Shown: positions 26,199 through 34,634, counted from the stretch's first letter. The stretch: DNA of 64,000 nucleotides from Shimia sp049116215 (GCF_049116215.1 NZ_JAGDZB010000007.1:262946-326945), one strand, 5' to 3'. Numbers and translations are program-made. Notes: generated by a model not told the origin, from the sequence alone.

Positions 26199-26984
26199 TT
26201 ACTCCAGATCCCAGGCGCGAATCCAGATGATCGCGTCTTGGCTCAGCTCTTTGCCCTCATGCTCGGTTGCCGGGCCAGAACCCAGAGCCGCGAAACCCCA
26301 GTAGCCAGCCTTTGGCACACCAAAGGTGAAGTAGCCATTGTCGTCAGAAATCGCGACAATCGCACCGCCAGGCAGTGGAGACACGGTGGTGGCCTTCGCG
26401 CCGGTGCCCGACAGGTCAGGCTCTGCTGCCATGTACTCGATCTCGATCTCCGCACCGGCAACCGGCTTGCCTTCGCTCAGAACGCGACCGGTGAAGGTGC
26501 CGCCTGCAATCACGTTGTAGGGCTTGTTCAGTGGCAGGATTTCAGTGGCGAGGCCCTGTGGCTGATCCCAATCGGTGGGCAGCTCGTTGCGGTTCAGATA
26601 GGCCTTGGTGATCTGCTGGATGTAGATGTCCTCGGACTCTTCGTAATAAGGCGCAGGCACGGTCACGAGCACATAGTCACCGGAGCGCTTCACCGGCACG
26701 GAGCCCATAAAGGCTTTGGCACTGTTGTCAGGACCGTCAAAGGTGGTCTCTTCCAATGTGTCCATCAGGTCGGTCTTTTCACCGTTGTGGATCACGTAAA
26801 ACTCTTCCGGCTTCTCCAGGGTCATTACGTGACCGGCGTCATGTGGGTGCCAGAAAATCAGCTTGACCGGTACATCGCCGGGGCGCTCGATCATGGTGTC
26901 TTCGGTATACTCAAGCAGGAAATGCGCTTGTGCCATTACAGGCAGGGCCAGTGCAGCGGTGGCCGCCAAAAGCAGTTTTTTCAC
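26199..26984 (-). CDS. DUF4198 NikK-like periplasmic protein
   Basis: 261 aa from a GTG at 26984 with AAGGA 8 bp upstream; the longer frame runs into the riboswitch. Signal peptide ending MAQA-HF gives an N-terminal His, then KLIFWHPHDAGHVM with several histidines, and a C-terminal transthyretin-like beta domain (GTFTGRVLSEGKPVAGAEIEI). DUF4198/NikK proteins accompany nickel and cobalt ECF transporters and may deliver metal to CbiM. First gene after the cobalamin riboswitch. Confidence 0.82.
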   Translation of the reverse strand: MKKLLLAATAALALPVMAQAHFLLEYTEDTMIERPGDVPVKLIFWHPHDAGHVMTLEKPEEFYVIHNGEKTDLMDTLEETTFDGPDNSAKAFMGSVPVKRSGDYVLVTVPAPYYEESEDIYIQQITKAYLNRNELPTDWDQPQGLATEILPLNKPYNVIAGGTFTGRVLSEGKPVAGAEIEIEYMAAEPDLSGTGAKATTVSPLPGGAIVAISDDNGYFTFGVPKAGYWGFAALGSGPATEHEGKELSQDAIIWIRAWDLE

Positions 26985-27124
26985 AAATAAAGTCCTTATC
27001 ACGTTGCGCCTTCCCCGGCGCATTTGGTGTGTGACTTGGAGTGGTTTGGAACCGAATATCGCGCGCGACACACAGATCCAGCGCACACCCCGTCGCCGAT
27101 GATGCACGCCCCTTCCGGGGGCGC

Positions 27125-27345
27125 GTGTTCGGCAGGTCTCCTGACTTGCGGGTCAAAACACAAAGCTGGCCTTCCCGGAGCGTCCCAGTGGCATGATCAG
27201 CTGTGCTCGCCGCTTACAGTTGCGGGGGCAGTTGCAGAGTTGGCCAATACATCAGCCGCACTGCATTCCCTATTGCTTCCGGAGGATTCTCCGGAACCGA
27301 ACATGCTGCGTGTTTGCCAGAGCAAGGCAGGATTGGTCAATAAGG
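27125..27345 (-). ncRNA. Cobalamin riboswitch (upstream of cobalt ECF operon)
   Basis: On the minus strand: CAACTGTAAGCGG-type core (complement at ~27212-27236), CCACTGGGACG, GGGAAGG and the B12 box CCGCAAGTCAGGAGACCTGCC (27131-27151). Directly after it a GC-rich stem (27105-27126) could be the expression platform. 5' boundary approximate. Expected to repress cobalt uptake when cobalamin is sufficient. Confidence 0.93.
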
Positions 27346-27626
27346 GAATGCGACGCAGTGCGGGCAAATTGCGAACGGCGTGATGATGCGGTGCATGGCA
27401 GTCGCCAACTCGGTCGCGTTTTGTCAGCCAGATCAGCGGGAGGAGAGGTAAACGAAGTGCTGACGGAACATCAGGCGCCGCTTGCTAAGAATACATCCTT
27501 GCCTCCCAAAGGAGTCTCGTCGCGCGACACGGCTCCGGCTGTTCATTCAGCATTTAAAGAACGCAGTCGAAGTGTGGACCCGGCAAAAACACCTGGAGTT
27601 GCTGGGTCTGTTATTGGCTTTGAAGC
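27346..27626. other. Intergenic stretch, promoter side of the cobalt operon
   Basis: Must include the promoter for the minus-strand riboswitch transcript. A plus-strand frame crosses it but is low in family resemblance and overlaps the riboswitch, so it is not called. Nothing else recognised. Confidence 0.4.
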
Positions 27627-28154
27627 TCAGTTGGCCGCGATTGCCGGTGACGCCAGCCGGGTGCCGGTGACTTGAGCAACGGTTGCAGGGGCACCGAGGT
27701 CAGCCACGTTTGGAGCAGGGCAATACTCGATCGAGCAGGGCAGGTAATAGAGATCCGCTTCGGCCGCGAAAGTGTCGGCGCTTGGCTCCATCTCACCACG
27801 ATAGACTGTGACGTTCATGCCTTTAGGCGCCCCGCTGTCGGCGTCTGCGAGAAACGCAAACATCTGGATTTCAAAACGGTTGCCATCGACCTTGGTGATG
27901 CTGGCTGGACTGTCGGTGAACTTGACGCCCGCCGCGCCAAACATCCAGCCGCCCACGACATCGGCGGTGCCGCCCGCATCGACATTCATGATGTTCTAAT
28001 AAGCGCCGCCGTCGGGCAGCACACCGGTGACTTCAACAAACCAAGTGCCAATAAGTTGGTCGATCCCTGGTGTCGTGTCGTCTGATGCGTGACTTGCAGT
28101 TGCCGTCATGAGCGCAAGTGTGGTGGCGAAGGATTTGAGAACCGTGAATTTCAT
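27627..28154 (-). pseudogene. Secreted protein gene interrupted by an in-frame amber codon
   Basis: The ATG at 28154 has AAAGGAAC upstream and opens a signal peptide (LKSFATTLALMTATASHA) and a start of mature protein (IGTWFVEVTGVLPDGGAY). A TAG at 27996-27998 then stops it, but the same frame continues for 122 more codons with sensible composition (NIMNVDAGGTADVVGGWMF... to SPAIAAN). CAG to TAG would be the simplest lesion. Lipocalin-like beta protein is a guess only. It follows the SDR gene by 22 bp. Confidence 0.7.
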
Positions 28155-28176
28155 TTTGGTGTTCCTTTGTGAGAAG

Positions 28177-28797
28177 TTAGGCAAAGTCAGGCGTGGACAG
28201 GATTTGCCCGTGCATGTCGCCGGTGATTGCGGCGAGACAGCTTTTGGCGGTATCTGCAGCGGACAGTCCGCCATCGGTGGGCAGGCCAAACAACGCCATG
28301 CTTTCTTTGACAAAAATTGGGGAGACCACGTTCAAACGGACGGCATCTATCTCTGTGGCGGCGGTGCGCGTGAAGGCTTCAAGCGCACCGCAGGAGGCGG
28401 CAATCGCGCTGTTGGGTGGCATTGGTTTTTGCGCTGCAACACCGGAGGTCAAGGTGATTGATCCCCCAGAGGTGACCGCGTCTAGCCCGAGGCGTAGCAC
28501 TTTGATCTGGCCTTTCATCTGGGTGTCCAGCGTGCGGTTGAGGTCTTCGTCACGCATTGTGGCCAAGGGGGCCATCAACGCGTCGCCAGCAACACTGATG
28601 ATCGCATCCAGCGGACCGGTCTGTGCAAACAGTGCGCGCAGGCCGTCCGGGTTGGCCATATCGACCTGAAAATCCCCGGATGAACGGGAGGCGGTGATAA
28701 CGTCATGGTCAGAAGACAAGGCGTGCGCCAGCGCGCGGCCGATCATGCCGGACGCGCCGATAAGAAGAACTTTGGAAGCGGCGTTTGGGTGAGCCAT
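28177..28797 (-). CDS. Short-chain dehydrogenase with a borrowed N-terminus
   Basis: 206 aa SDR. Rossmann motif LLIGASGMIGRALA (residues ~11-24), SVAGDALMAPL, and SLTSGVAA, but the usual YxxxK is replaced around NSAIAASCGALEAF, so catalysis is uncertain. The first eight or so residues (MAHPNAAS) are encoded by DNA that, in another frame, is the end of the broken dehalogenase (TQTPLPK). The SDR start codon therefore lies inside the remnant and homology begins at KVLLIGASG. Expression as a fusion product of a deletion is likely but unproven. Confidence 0.75.
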   Translation of the reverse strand: MAHPNAASKVLLIGASGMIGRALAHALSSDHDVITASRSSGDFQVDMANPDGLRALFAQTGPLDAIISVAGDALMAPLATMRDEDLNRTLDTQMKGQIKVLRLGLDAVTSGGSITLTSGVAAQKPMPPNSAIAASCGALEAFTRTAATEIDAVRLNVVSPIFVKESMALFGLPTDGGLSAADTAKSCLAAITGDMHGQILSTPDFA

Positions 28798-29475
28798 TCT
28801 GAATAGTCCGCCACCGCGCGGGCAACATGTTCCGGCTTGCCCAGTACCGGCACGTCACGCGGAAAAACATAGATCGGTTCGCGGCTTTTGACGGTTGGAA
28901 AAGGTGCGAGGTAGGCCGCCATTTCCTGCTTGCTCAGATCGCGGTTGATCCAATCGGGCAGCATTTGTTTCACAAAGCTGTTCATCACGCCAAGCATCAG
29001 CCAGCTGGCAAAAGGGGCGCGGATCAAGTGCATCAACAGTTTGTCGGCGGTTGCCATGGCGTGAAAATCAATTTCACGCCATGGCCTCCATAAAGACAAT
29101 GCCCTTGACCCTGTCGGGGTGGCGATTGGCAAAATAGGACCCCAACCCGGAGCCCCAATCCTGCACCACCAGAGTGACGTTGCGCAGGTCCAGCGCCTCG
29201 ATGAAGGCTTCGAGGTAAGCGTAGCTGTCGTCAAAGCCGTAAGCGATGGCCGGTTTGTCGGATTTGCCAAAGCCAATCAGATCCACGGCGATGGCGCGGG
29301 CGTGTGGGGTCACATGTGGCAAGATATTGCGCCAGGTGTAAGACGAGGCTGGATTGCAGTGAATGAACAGGATGGGATCGCCAGAGCCTTCGTCCACGTA
29401 GTGCATTTTGCTGCCTTTCAACTGCACAAAGCGTGCGGCAAATGGAAAGTCGGCAGAGATCTCTGTGCGTGTCAT
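28743..29475 (-). pseudogene. Haloalkane dehalogenase-like alpha/beta hydrolase, broken and 3'-truncated
   Basis: First part (29475 to ~29080) matches the N-terminal half of haloalkane dehalogenases: HCNPASSYTWRNILPH (oxyanion/halide loop), FGKSDKP and nucleophile elbow VVQDWGSGLG with Asp. After GIVFMEAMA a TGA ends the frame. Similarity resumes in a different frame (SFVKQMLPDWINRDLS..., VPVLGKPEHVARAVADYSEWLTQTPLPK) and stops before the catalytic acid and His region. The break coincides with a 14-bp perfect inverted repeat. The 3' end is fused to the SDR gene. Confidence 0.85.
29053..29085. repeat. Perfect 14-bp inverted repeat at the dehalogenase break
   Basis: GCCATGGCGTGAAA (29053-29066), 5-base loop, TTTCACGCCATGGC (29072-29085). 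It introduces the stop and frame change in the dehalogenase gene and replaces the segment that normally joins FMEA to the cap domain. It looks like the product of template switching or a foldback repair event. Confidence 0.85.
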
Positions 29476-29572
29476 GGGCAAGTCCGCGTTTGGAGTGTCT
29501 GCCCATGGAATAGATCTGCACTACGTCAGGAAAAAGCATAGGCTTTTGATCAAGATGGTCTAATAGTTAGAC

Positions 29573-30422
29573 ATGACCAATATCGACCATCTCAACGTTG
29601 TCGCCACGATTTACGACATGGGCAGCTTTCAACTGGCCAGTGAAAAGCTGAACAAGGCGCGGTCCGCTGTGTCTTACTCGGTCAAGCAGGTCGAAGATTT
29701 CTACCAAGTCCAAAATTTTTGACCGGTCGACCTATCGCCCGACTTTGACGCGCGACGGCAAAGCCTTGATCGCGCGAATTCGCCATTTGCTGGACCAGGC
29801 ACAACAGTTTGAGGCGTTTGTTCGCGATCTGAAAGGTGAGGTAGAGACCGATCTTCGTATCGGCGTAAGCAGCAATTTCCCGATTCCGCGTCTCGCCAAG
29901 CTGCTGAAAGAGCTGAAGCAGGCGTTTCCTACCACGACGTTGCATTTGGAGATTCAGACAGCATCCGGTGAGCGCCTGTTGATGGCAGAGAAAGTCGACA
30001 TGGCGATATTGGGCGCGCCGGCGCGCAGCCCATTCATTGATTATCGCCAGATCTCTGAAATGAGTTTCCCGCTGGTGGCTGCGCCGGATCTGTTTGCGAT
30101 GAAGCCCGAGGCTGTCAGCAAAGCAGAATTGGAGCGGCATCCACAGGTGGTGGCCAAATCGAGTGACGAAAAGGCGCCAAACACCGGCTTGTTGGAGGCG
30201 GCGCCCAAATGGTTCGTGAATGACATGTCTACCAAAAAAGACCTGCTGCTGGCCGGCTTGGGCTGGGGGCGGTTGCCAGATCACATGGTGGAGGCGGAGA
30301 TTGCACGGGGGGATTTGGTGTGCCTGCCGACACTTGGTGATTTGACCCTGCCAATCTGCCTGACAAAACGCGCCGGCCAGGTATTGGGCCCCGTGGGACG
30401 ACGGATTTGGGAGCAGTTGTAA
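29573..30422 (+). pseudogene. LysR-family regulator with a one-base frameshift
   Basis: The ATG at 29573 opens a LysR HTH: IDHLNVVATIYDMGSFQLAS and LNKARSAVSYSVKQVED. At ~29711-29719 the run AAAATTTTT shifts the frame to a TGA. With one A removed it reads ...YQVQIFDRSTYRPTLTRDGKALIAR and continues through an effector domain (LRIGVSSNFPIPRLAKLL) to 30422. Divergent from the dehalogenase, the normal place for its regulator. A homopolymer sequencing error is the alternative. Confidence 0.85.
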
Positions 30423-30466
30423 GGAAATAGGGGGATACCCCGCCATCAATTGGCACCGTGAGGAGA

Positions 30467-30494
30467 CAGACGTGAGCGTGAACGGCTCCGTCTG
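30467..30494. terminator. Hairpin between convergent lysR pseudogene and araC-type gene
   Basis: CAGACG-GAGC and GCTC-CGTCTG pair over 10 bp with one bulged T. No T tract, so termination is only probable. Confidence 0.4.
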
Positions 30495-30576
30495 ATTGGT
30501 CCAATTGAACAGGCAGAAAAGACCAAACTCCACGCCGGTCCCGCCTAAAACCTAGGGAGCACATCACATCCGCAGG

Positions 30577-31497
30577 TTACACATTGTTTCGATAGGCCTG
30601 GGGAGACAGCCCGACGTGTCGAGAAAACGACCGCGTGAAATGGGCCTGATCACTGTACCCGGACAAGAAGCCAACCTCTGCAAGCCCTCTCCCCGGCTCC
30701 TCACACAGAAGCTTGGCGGCACATTGCAATCGGGTGTCTGCGATCAAGCGAGAGAAAGTTGTGGCCTGTTTGGCGAGGTGACGTTGCAAACTGCGCTGTG
30801 ACAGACAAAGTTCTTCAGCAACCTCACTCAGATACCACCTGCGCAATGGATCTGCGGCCAATAGAGATCGGATGCGCGCCGTAATCTCTGTTGGTTCCCC
30901 GACTGAAGCACCGGCCTGTCTTGGCACGGCAGGGACCTCACTTACCTGCAGAATGACCCTCCTGTCATCCGCAGGTTCGGCCGGTGGAAACCACGTTTCA
31001 TTCTGCCTCCAAACCTGGCCTCGTAAGGTGGCAACCTCCACAGGCGCTGTGGATACCATCTCCATAAGGTTGGTCAAAACCCCAACAACCAAAAGAGTCT
31101 CGGACTGTGCTGGAAGCACCGACCCGGAATTGGCTTGATGGTGAAGCACATACTTCCCCTGCGCCTTGGCTTCAAAATGCAACCTATGCCGCCCATGGGT
31201 GTAGGCCTCCATGCGCGTCCAACGGCGATGCAGATCCTCAACGGTTTTTGCCTTTAGCAAAGCCTGCGCCAAAGGCTCCGGCGGAAGTTTGCGAACGGCA
31301 TCGGAGACACGCAGAAGCGACACTGGCCCAAGTCTTGTCACAACCTCATCCAAGACCCTGCGTTTCTCCTGAATTGGCACGCGCGCGCCTTTTGAGGACG
31401 GCACATCAAAGTGAATCCACTCTTGCTTAAACCCCAAGGCAAGGATGCGCATCATGGCAGCGGACGCGAAATTGTCACCAGAATCGTATGAAGTCAT
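30577..31497 (-). CDS. AraC-family transcriptional regulator
   Basis: 306 aa from the ATG at 31497, 14 bp after the methyltransferase stop; an upstream start would overlap that gene. Long N-terminal domain without a clear cupin motif, then two HTH units: YLSEVAEELCLSQRSLQRHL and GLAEVGFLSGYSDQAHFTRSF ending in GLSPQAYRNN. Last in line behind the molybdenum hydroxylase operon, so it probably controls it. The N-terminal domain resembles the AraC_binding_2/OruR type. Confidence 0.85.
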   Translation of the reverse strand: MTSYDSGDNFASAAMMRILALGFKQEWIHFDVPSSKGARVPIQEKRRVLDEVVTRLGPVSLLRVSDAVRKLPPEPLAQALLKAKTVEDLHRRWTRMEAYTHGRHRLHFEAKAQGKYVLHHQANSGSVLPAQSETLLVVGVLTNLMEMVSTAPVEVATLRGQVWRQNETWFPPAEPADDRRVILQVSEVPAVPRQAGASVGEPTEITARIRSLLAADPLRRWYLSEVAEELCLSQRSLQRHLAKQATTFSRLIADTRLQCAAKLLCEEPGRGLAEVGFLSGYSDQAHFTRSFSRHVGLSPQAYRNNV

Positions 31498-31510
31498 GGG
31501 CACCTGTCGC

Positions 31511-32110
31511 TCATTTTCGCTGCAGGTAGTAAACAGAAGCCGGCGGCAGATTTCGAGGCACAAATGCCACGCGATGCGCAACCAGACCAAGCTGTTCCAA
31601 CACGACCTGTTTCACCGGACAACGCACCCCATATGTAAACAGTCGAAAGCGGCTTTCAGGCTTTAGAACAGAAAAACTTGCCCGGAGAATGCCAAAGACT
31701 TTTTCAGGCGGCATGGATAGCAACGGCAATCCACACAGAACCGTCGCAGCCGGAGTATCAAACGGCATCAGGTGCGCGACGGACTCGGCGTCATCACAAA
31801 CTATCCGGAGGCCAGGCGTGCGCGCGGCCAACGCCTCGGCAAGACACGGGTTGCATTCCATTGCAAATATCTGTTCCGCGGCAATGCCTCTCCGGATGAG
31901 CGCCGTTGTGAACGCCCCTGTTCCCGGTCCCAATTCAATGACCGGCCCGTCCTCAGCCTGAATATTTTGGGTGATCTTGGCCGCCAAGTCCGGTCCTGAG
32001 GGAGCAATAGCGCCAATGGACAGGGGTGACTTCACCCACTCGCGGAAAAACAAGCCAGCGGGGCTCGCGGACCCGTTCCTGCCTCCTGCCTCATTTGGCA
32101 CCCCCGTCAT
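31511..32110 (-). CDS. Class I SAM-dependent methyltransferase (phospholipid N-methyltransferase-like)
   Basis: 199 aa. SAM motif I VIELGPGTGAFTTAL, with motif II near IFAMECN and III at CDDAESV. FFREWVKSPLSIGAIAPSG at the start is a block shared by PmtA-type phosphatidylethanolamine methyltransferases and rRNA-dimethylase-like proteins. The ATG overlaps the stop of the molybdenum subunit gene. Why such an enzyme is co-transcribed with a Mo hydroxylase is unclear. Confidence 0.8.
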   Translation of the reverse strand: MTGVPNEAGGRNGSASPAGLFFREWVKSPLSIGAIAPSGPDLAAKITQNIQAEDGPVIELGPGTGAFTTALIRRGIAAEQIFAMECNPCLAEALAARTPGLRIVCDDAESVAHLMPFDTPAATVLCGLPLLSMPPEKVFGILRASFSVLKPESRFRLFTYGVRCPVKQVVLEQLGLVAHRVAFVPRNLPPASVYYLQRK

Positions 32111-34176
32111 AACGCGATCTCCGACGGCGCGATGGGAAACCGCGTTGGGCGCAGGCCCGTGGCCGCACGGATGGCATTGGCAATTGCACCCGGCCCGGCC
32201 ACAATCACCGTTTCGCCCGCGCCGGAGGGGGCGTGTGATCCCTCAACCAGGTTCACGGTCATCTTTGGCACTTCAGGCATGGCCGGGATGGGCGTTTCCG
32301 AGAAGTAATCCACAGCAACGCCGCCGTCTGACACCGGCAACCCGTCATGCAGTACCAGACCGACACTCCACACCAAATTCCCCTCACATTGCGCGCGCAC
32401 CTGATCGGGATTGATCACCATGCCACAATCATGTGCGCACCAAAGTCGGGTGACGCGAATTGTGCCATCTGGCGCAACAGACACATCGGCAACCACCGCC
32501 GCATAGCTATGCTCTTTGTAAATCCCACATGCGACCCCACGTCCTGTTCGGTCCGTTCCGTCTTGGATAGGAGCATGACCCTGCCAGTTTGAGCTCTCCG
32601 CAACACGCTGCAAAACCGCTTTAAGCCTCGCATCCTGCAAATGCCGTAACCGAAACTCGACAGGATTGGCACCAAGTGTACAGGCGGCCTCATCAATCGT
32701 GCTCTCAATCGCCAAATTATTGGGCCCCGCCCCAAGCCCACGCCACGGTCCGGAGTGCACCGGAAGGCGCACCAAATCATAAGACGCTCGCGCCCGGTCC
32801 ACCTGATAGGGCATCTTCATGCCACGTGCGACACCCGGATCGCCAGCAACCAAATTTGTGCCCGCTTGCATCCAGGCAGGAATGCCTGCGGAGGTAAAAA
32901 TAATATGTGATGACATCTGCTGGTGATCCCAGTCCGTGATCCGCCCTTCAGACAGCCTGAACCGCACCCGATGAGAGGACGGCGGTCGGTGATAGGCTCT
33001 GGAAAGCTCCTGTGATCGCGTCCATTGAACTTTGACGCGCGTGCCGCTTTCCCGCGCCAGAAACGCAGCCTCCACCTCGGCGCGGCATAAAACTTTGCCG
33101 CCAAAAGCGCCCCCGACCCGCATGGACTGAACCCGAACGTTTTCAGGCGCCATCCCAAACCGATCGGCCAGCTCATCGCGAATGTAAAACGCGTCCTGCG
33201 ACCCTGTCCAAACTGTCAGCGCGCCATCTTGCCATTCCGCCACTGCGGCGCGTGGCTCAATCTGCCCATGCGGCGCAAAAGCGAAATCATAGCGAAAGCT
33301 CGCGTCCCAAACGCCCTCTTCCACAGGGTCATTCATAACCGCATTTTTTAGTCCGGCGGGAGACAGCGCCTTGTCGATGTCGATCGCGGCCTCCATGTCC
33401 ATGATCTCGGGTGCACTGTCCATATCCCACTCAATGGCGAGCGCGTCGGCAATTTGGCTCAAAGCGTCTGGATGGCGTGCAATGATGCCAAGACCAACCG
33501 TGTGTCCTTGCGGCCCCGGCACTCCCTCAACCAAAGCCACATACCCCGGCACTGCCTTGGCCGCTGCAGCGTTCCACTGAACGGGACGCGATCCAACATC
33601 CGTTGTTACAGGACCAAACAAAACCCGACCATGACGCATGTCGGCCCCAACAATATCCGCGGCATACAAGGGCCGTCCCTGCACGATGTCCCGCCCATGG
33701 ACCAGTTCCGGAGACGCACCAACGAGCCCTTCCCCCTTGAAGGCGCTCAGCTCAGAAATCGGGCGTGACGTCACAGACACCATGCCGTCATGGCGCCCCT
33801 CTTTGATCGCGTCTCTCAAACTCGCGCAGGCCTGGGCAAGCGGTTCCGCAAACTGTGCAACTGACTCGCTGCCAACGGTCGCCTTCACCCGCGGCAAGTC
33901 CGTGTCATGTAATTGAACCTGCACCTTGTCCCACGCGACGCGCAATTCGGAACATGCAATCTGCTTCAGCGCCGTGGCAATCTGCTGACCCATTTCGACT
34001 CTGGGAAGGGTAAGGTCGTATGCGCCGTCTTTGAAACGAATCCACCCAAGCGCATCAACGGCAGTAGGCGCAGGCCGCTTTGGCAAGACAGGCATCTGGC
34101 TCCACACCGCCGCGCCCAGACCAATCACCGCTACAAGACCGCCCCCAGCGGCGCGCAACACATCACGTCGGTTCAT
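32107..34176 (-). CDS. Molybdopterin-binding subunit of IorB-type aldehyde/heterocycle oxidoreductase
   Basis: 689 aa from the ATG at 34176 (ATGA with the iron-sulfur subunit stop). N-terminal NRRDVLRAAGGGLVAVIGLG resembles a Tat signal, as in IorB-type enzymes directed to the periplasm. Mo-cofactor loops: RVGGAFGGK, GPWRGLGAGP, VVADVS, and SGAGETVIVAGPGA with the catalytic Glu. Shorter than xanthine dehydrogenase large subunits and lacking an FAD subunit in the operon, which also fits IorAB. Substrate (N-heterocycle or aldehyde) is undetermined. Confidence 0.87.
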   Translation of the reverse strand: MNRRDVLRAAGGGLVAVIGLGAAVWSQMPVLPKRPAPTAVDALGWIRFKDGAYDLTLPRVEMGQQIATALKQIACSELRVAWDKVQVQLHDTDLPRVKATVGSESVAQFAEPLAQACASLRDAIKEGRHDGMVSVTSRPISELSAFKGEGLVGASPELVHGRDIVQGRPLYAADIVGADMRHGRVLFGPVTTDVGSRPVQWNAAAAKAVPGYVALVEGVPGPQGHTVGLGIIARHPDALSQIADALAIEWDMDSAPEIMDMEAAIDIDKALSPAGLKNAVMNDPVEEGVWDASFRYDFAFAPHGQIEPRAAVAEWQDGALTVWTGSQDAFYIRDELADRFGMAPENVRVQSMRVGGAFGGKVLCRAEVEAAFLARESGTRVKVQWTRSQELSRAYHRPPSSHRVRFRLSEGRITDWDHQQMSSHIIFTSAGIPAWMQAGTNLVAGDPGVARGMKMPYQVDRARASYDLVRLPVHSGPWRGLGAGPNNLAIESTIDEAACTLGANPVEFRLRHLQDARLKAVLQRVAESSNWQGHAPIQDGTDRTGRGVACGIYKEHSYAAVVADVSVAPDGTIRVTRLWCAHDCGMVINPDQVRAQCEGNLVWSVGLVLHDGLPVSDGGVAVDYFSETPIPAMPEVPKMTVNLVEGSHAPSGAGETVIVAGPGAIANAIRAATGLRPTRFPIAPSEIAL

Positions 34177-34634
34177 CTTTTTGCCTCCGCAACACCGTGA
34201 ATTGCAGCGCGAATACGCTGATAGGTGCCACAACGGCAAAGGTTCCCCTCCATAGCATCCTCGACCTCGCCTGCCGTTGGTAGCGCGGTTTCACGCAACA
34301 ATGCGACGGCCGACATGATCTGTCCGGCTTGGCAATACCCGCATTGCGGCACAGCATGATCCAACCAGGCTTGCTGCACGGGATGCAGGGAGCCGCTGTC
34401 TCCGGCCAGCCCTTCTACTGTCTCAATGCGCGCGCCCTGCACGCTATCGGCAGGCGTAATACAAGAGCGTGTGGCGACACCGTTCACGATGACCGTGCAA
34501 GCGCCACACACGCCTTCACCGCACCCCAATTTGGCACCAACCAGTCCAAAATGGTCTCTGAGCAGAAAAAGCAGGGTGTCCTGCCGCCAAGACTCAGGAA
34601 TTACCCGGCTTTCATTGTTTAGAAGAATTTTCAT
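34173..34634 (-). CDS. [2Fe-2S] subunit of IorA-type molybdenum hydroxylase
   Basis: 153 aa from the ATG at 34634. Two [2Fe-2S] centres: plant-type GCGEGVCGACTVIVNG..C and the C-terminal CGYCQAGQI...GNLCRCGTYQRI. First gene of the operon with the Mo subunit, methyltransferase and AraC regulator. Transfers electrons from the Mo site to an unknown acceptor. Confidence 0.92.
   Translation of the reverse strand: MKILLNNESRVIPESWRQDTLLFLLRDHFGLVGAKLGCGEGVCGACTVIVNGVATRSCITPADSVQGARIETVEGLAGDSGSLHPVQQAWLDHAVPQCGYCQAGQIMSAVALLRETALPTAGEVEDAMEGNLCRCGTYQRIRAAIHGVAEAKR

Noticed and set aside
25680..26990. 436-aa plus-strand frame opposite cbiM and the NikK-like gene
   Set aside because: His/Gln/Arg-rich shadow translation; the minus-strand genes form a coherent ECF operon.
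27996..27998. Amber read as pyrrolysine or another recoding event
   Set aside because: No recoding signal is visible, pyrrolysine is not expected in this group, and neighbouring genes are also decaying.
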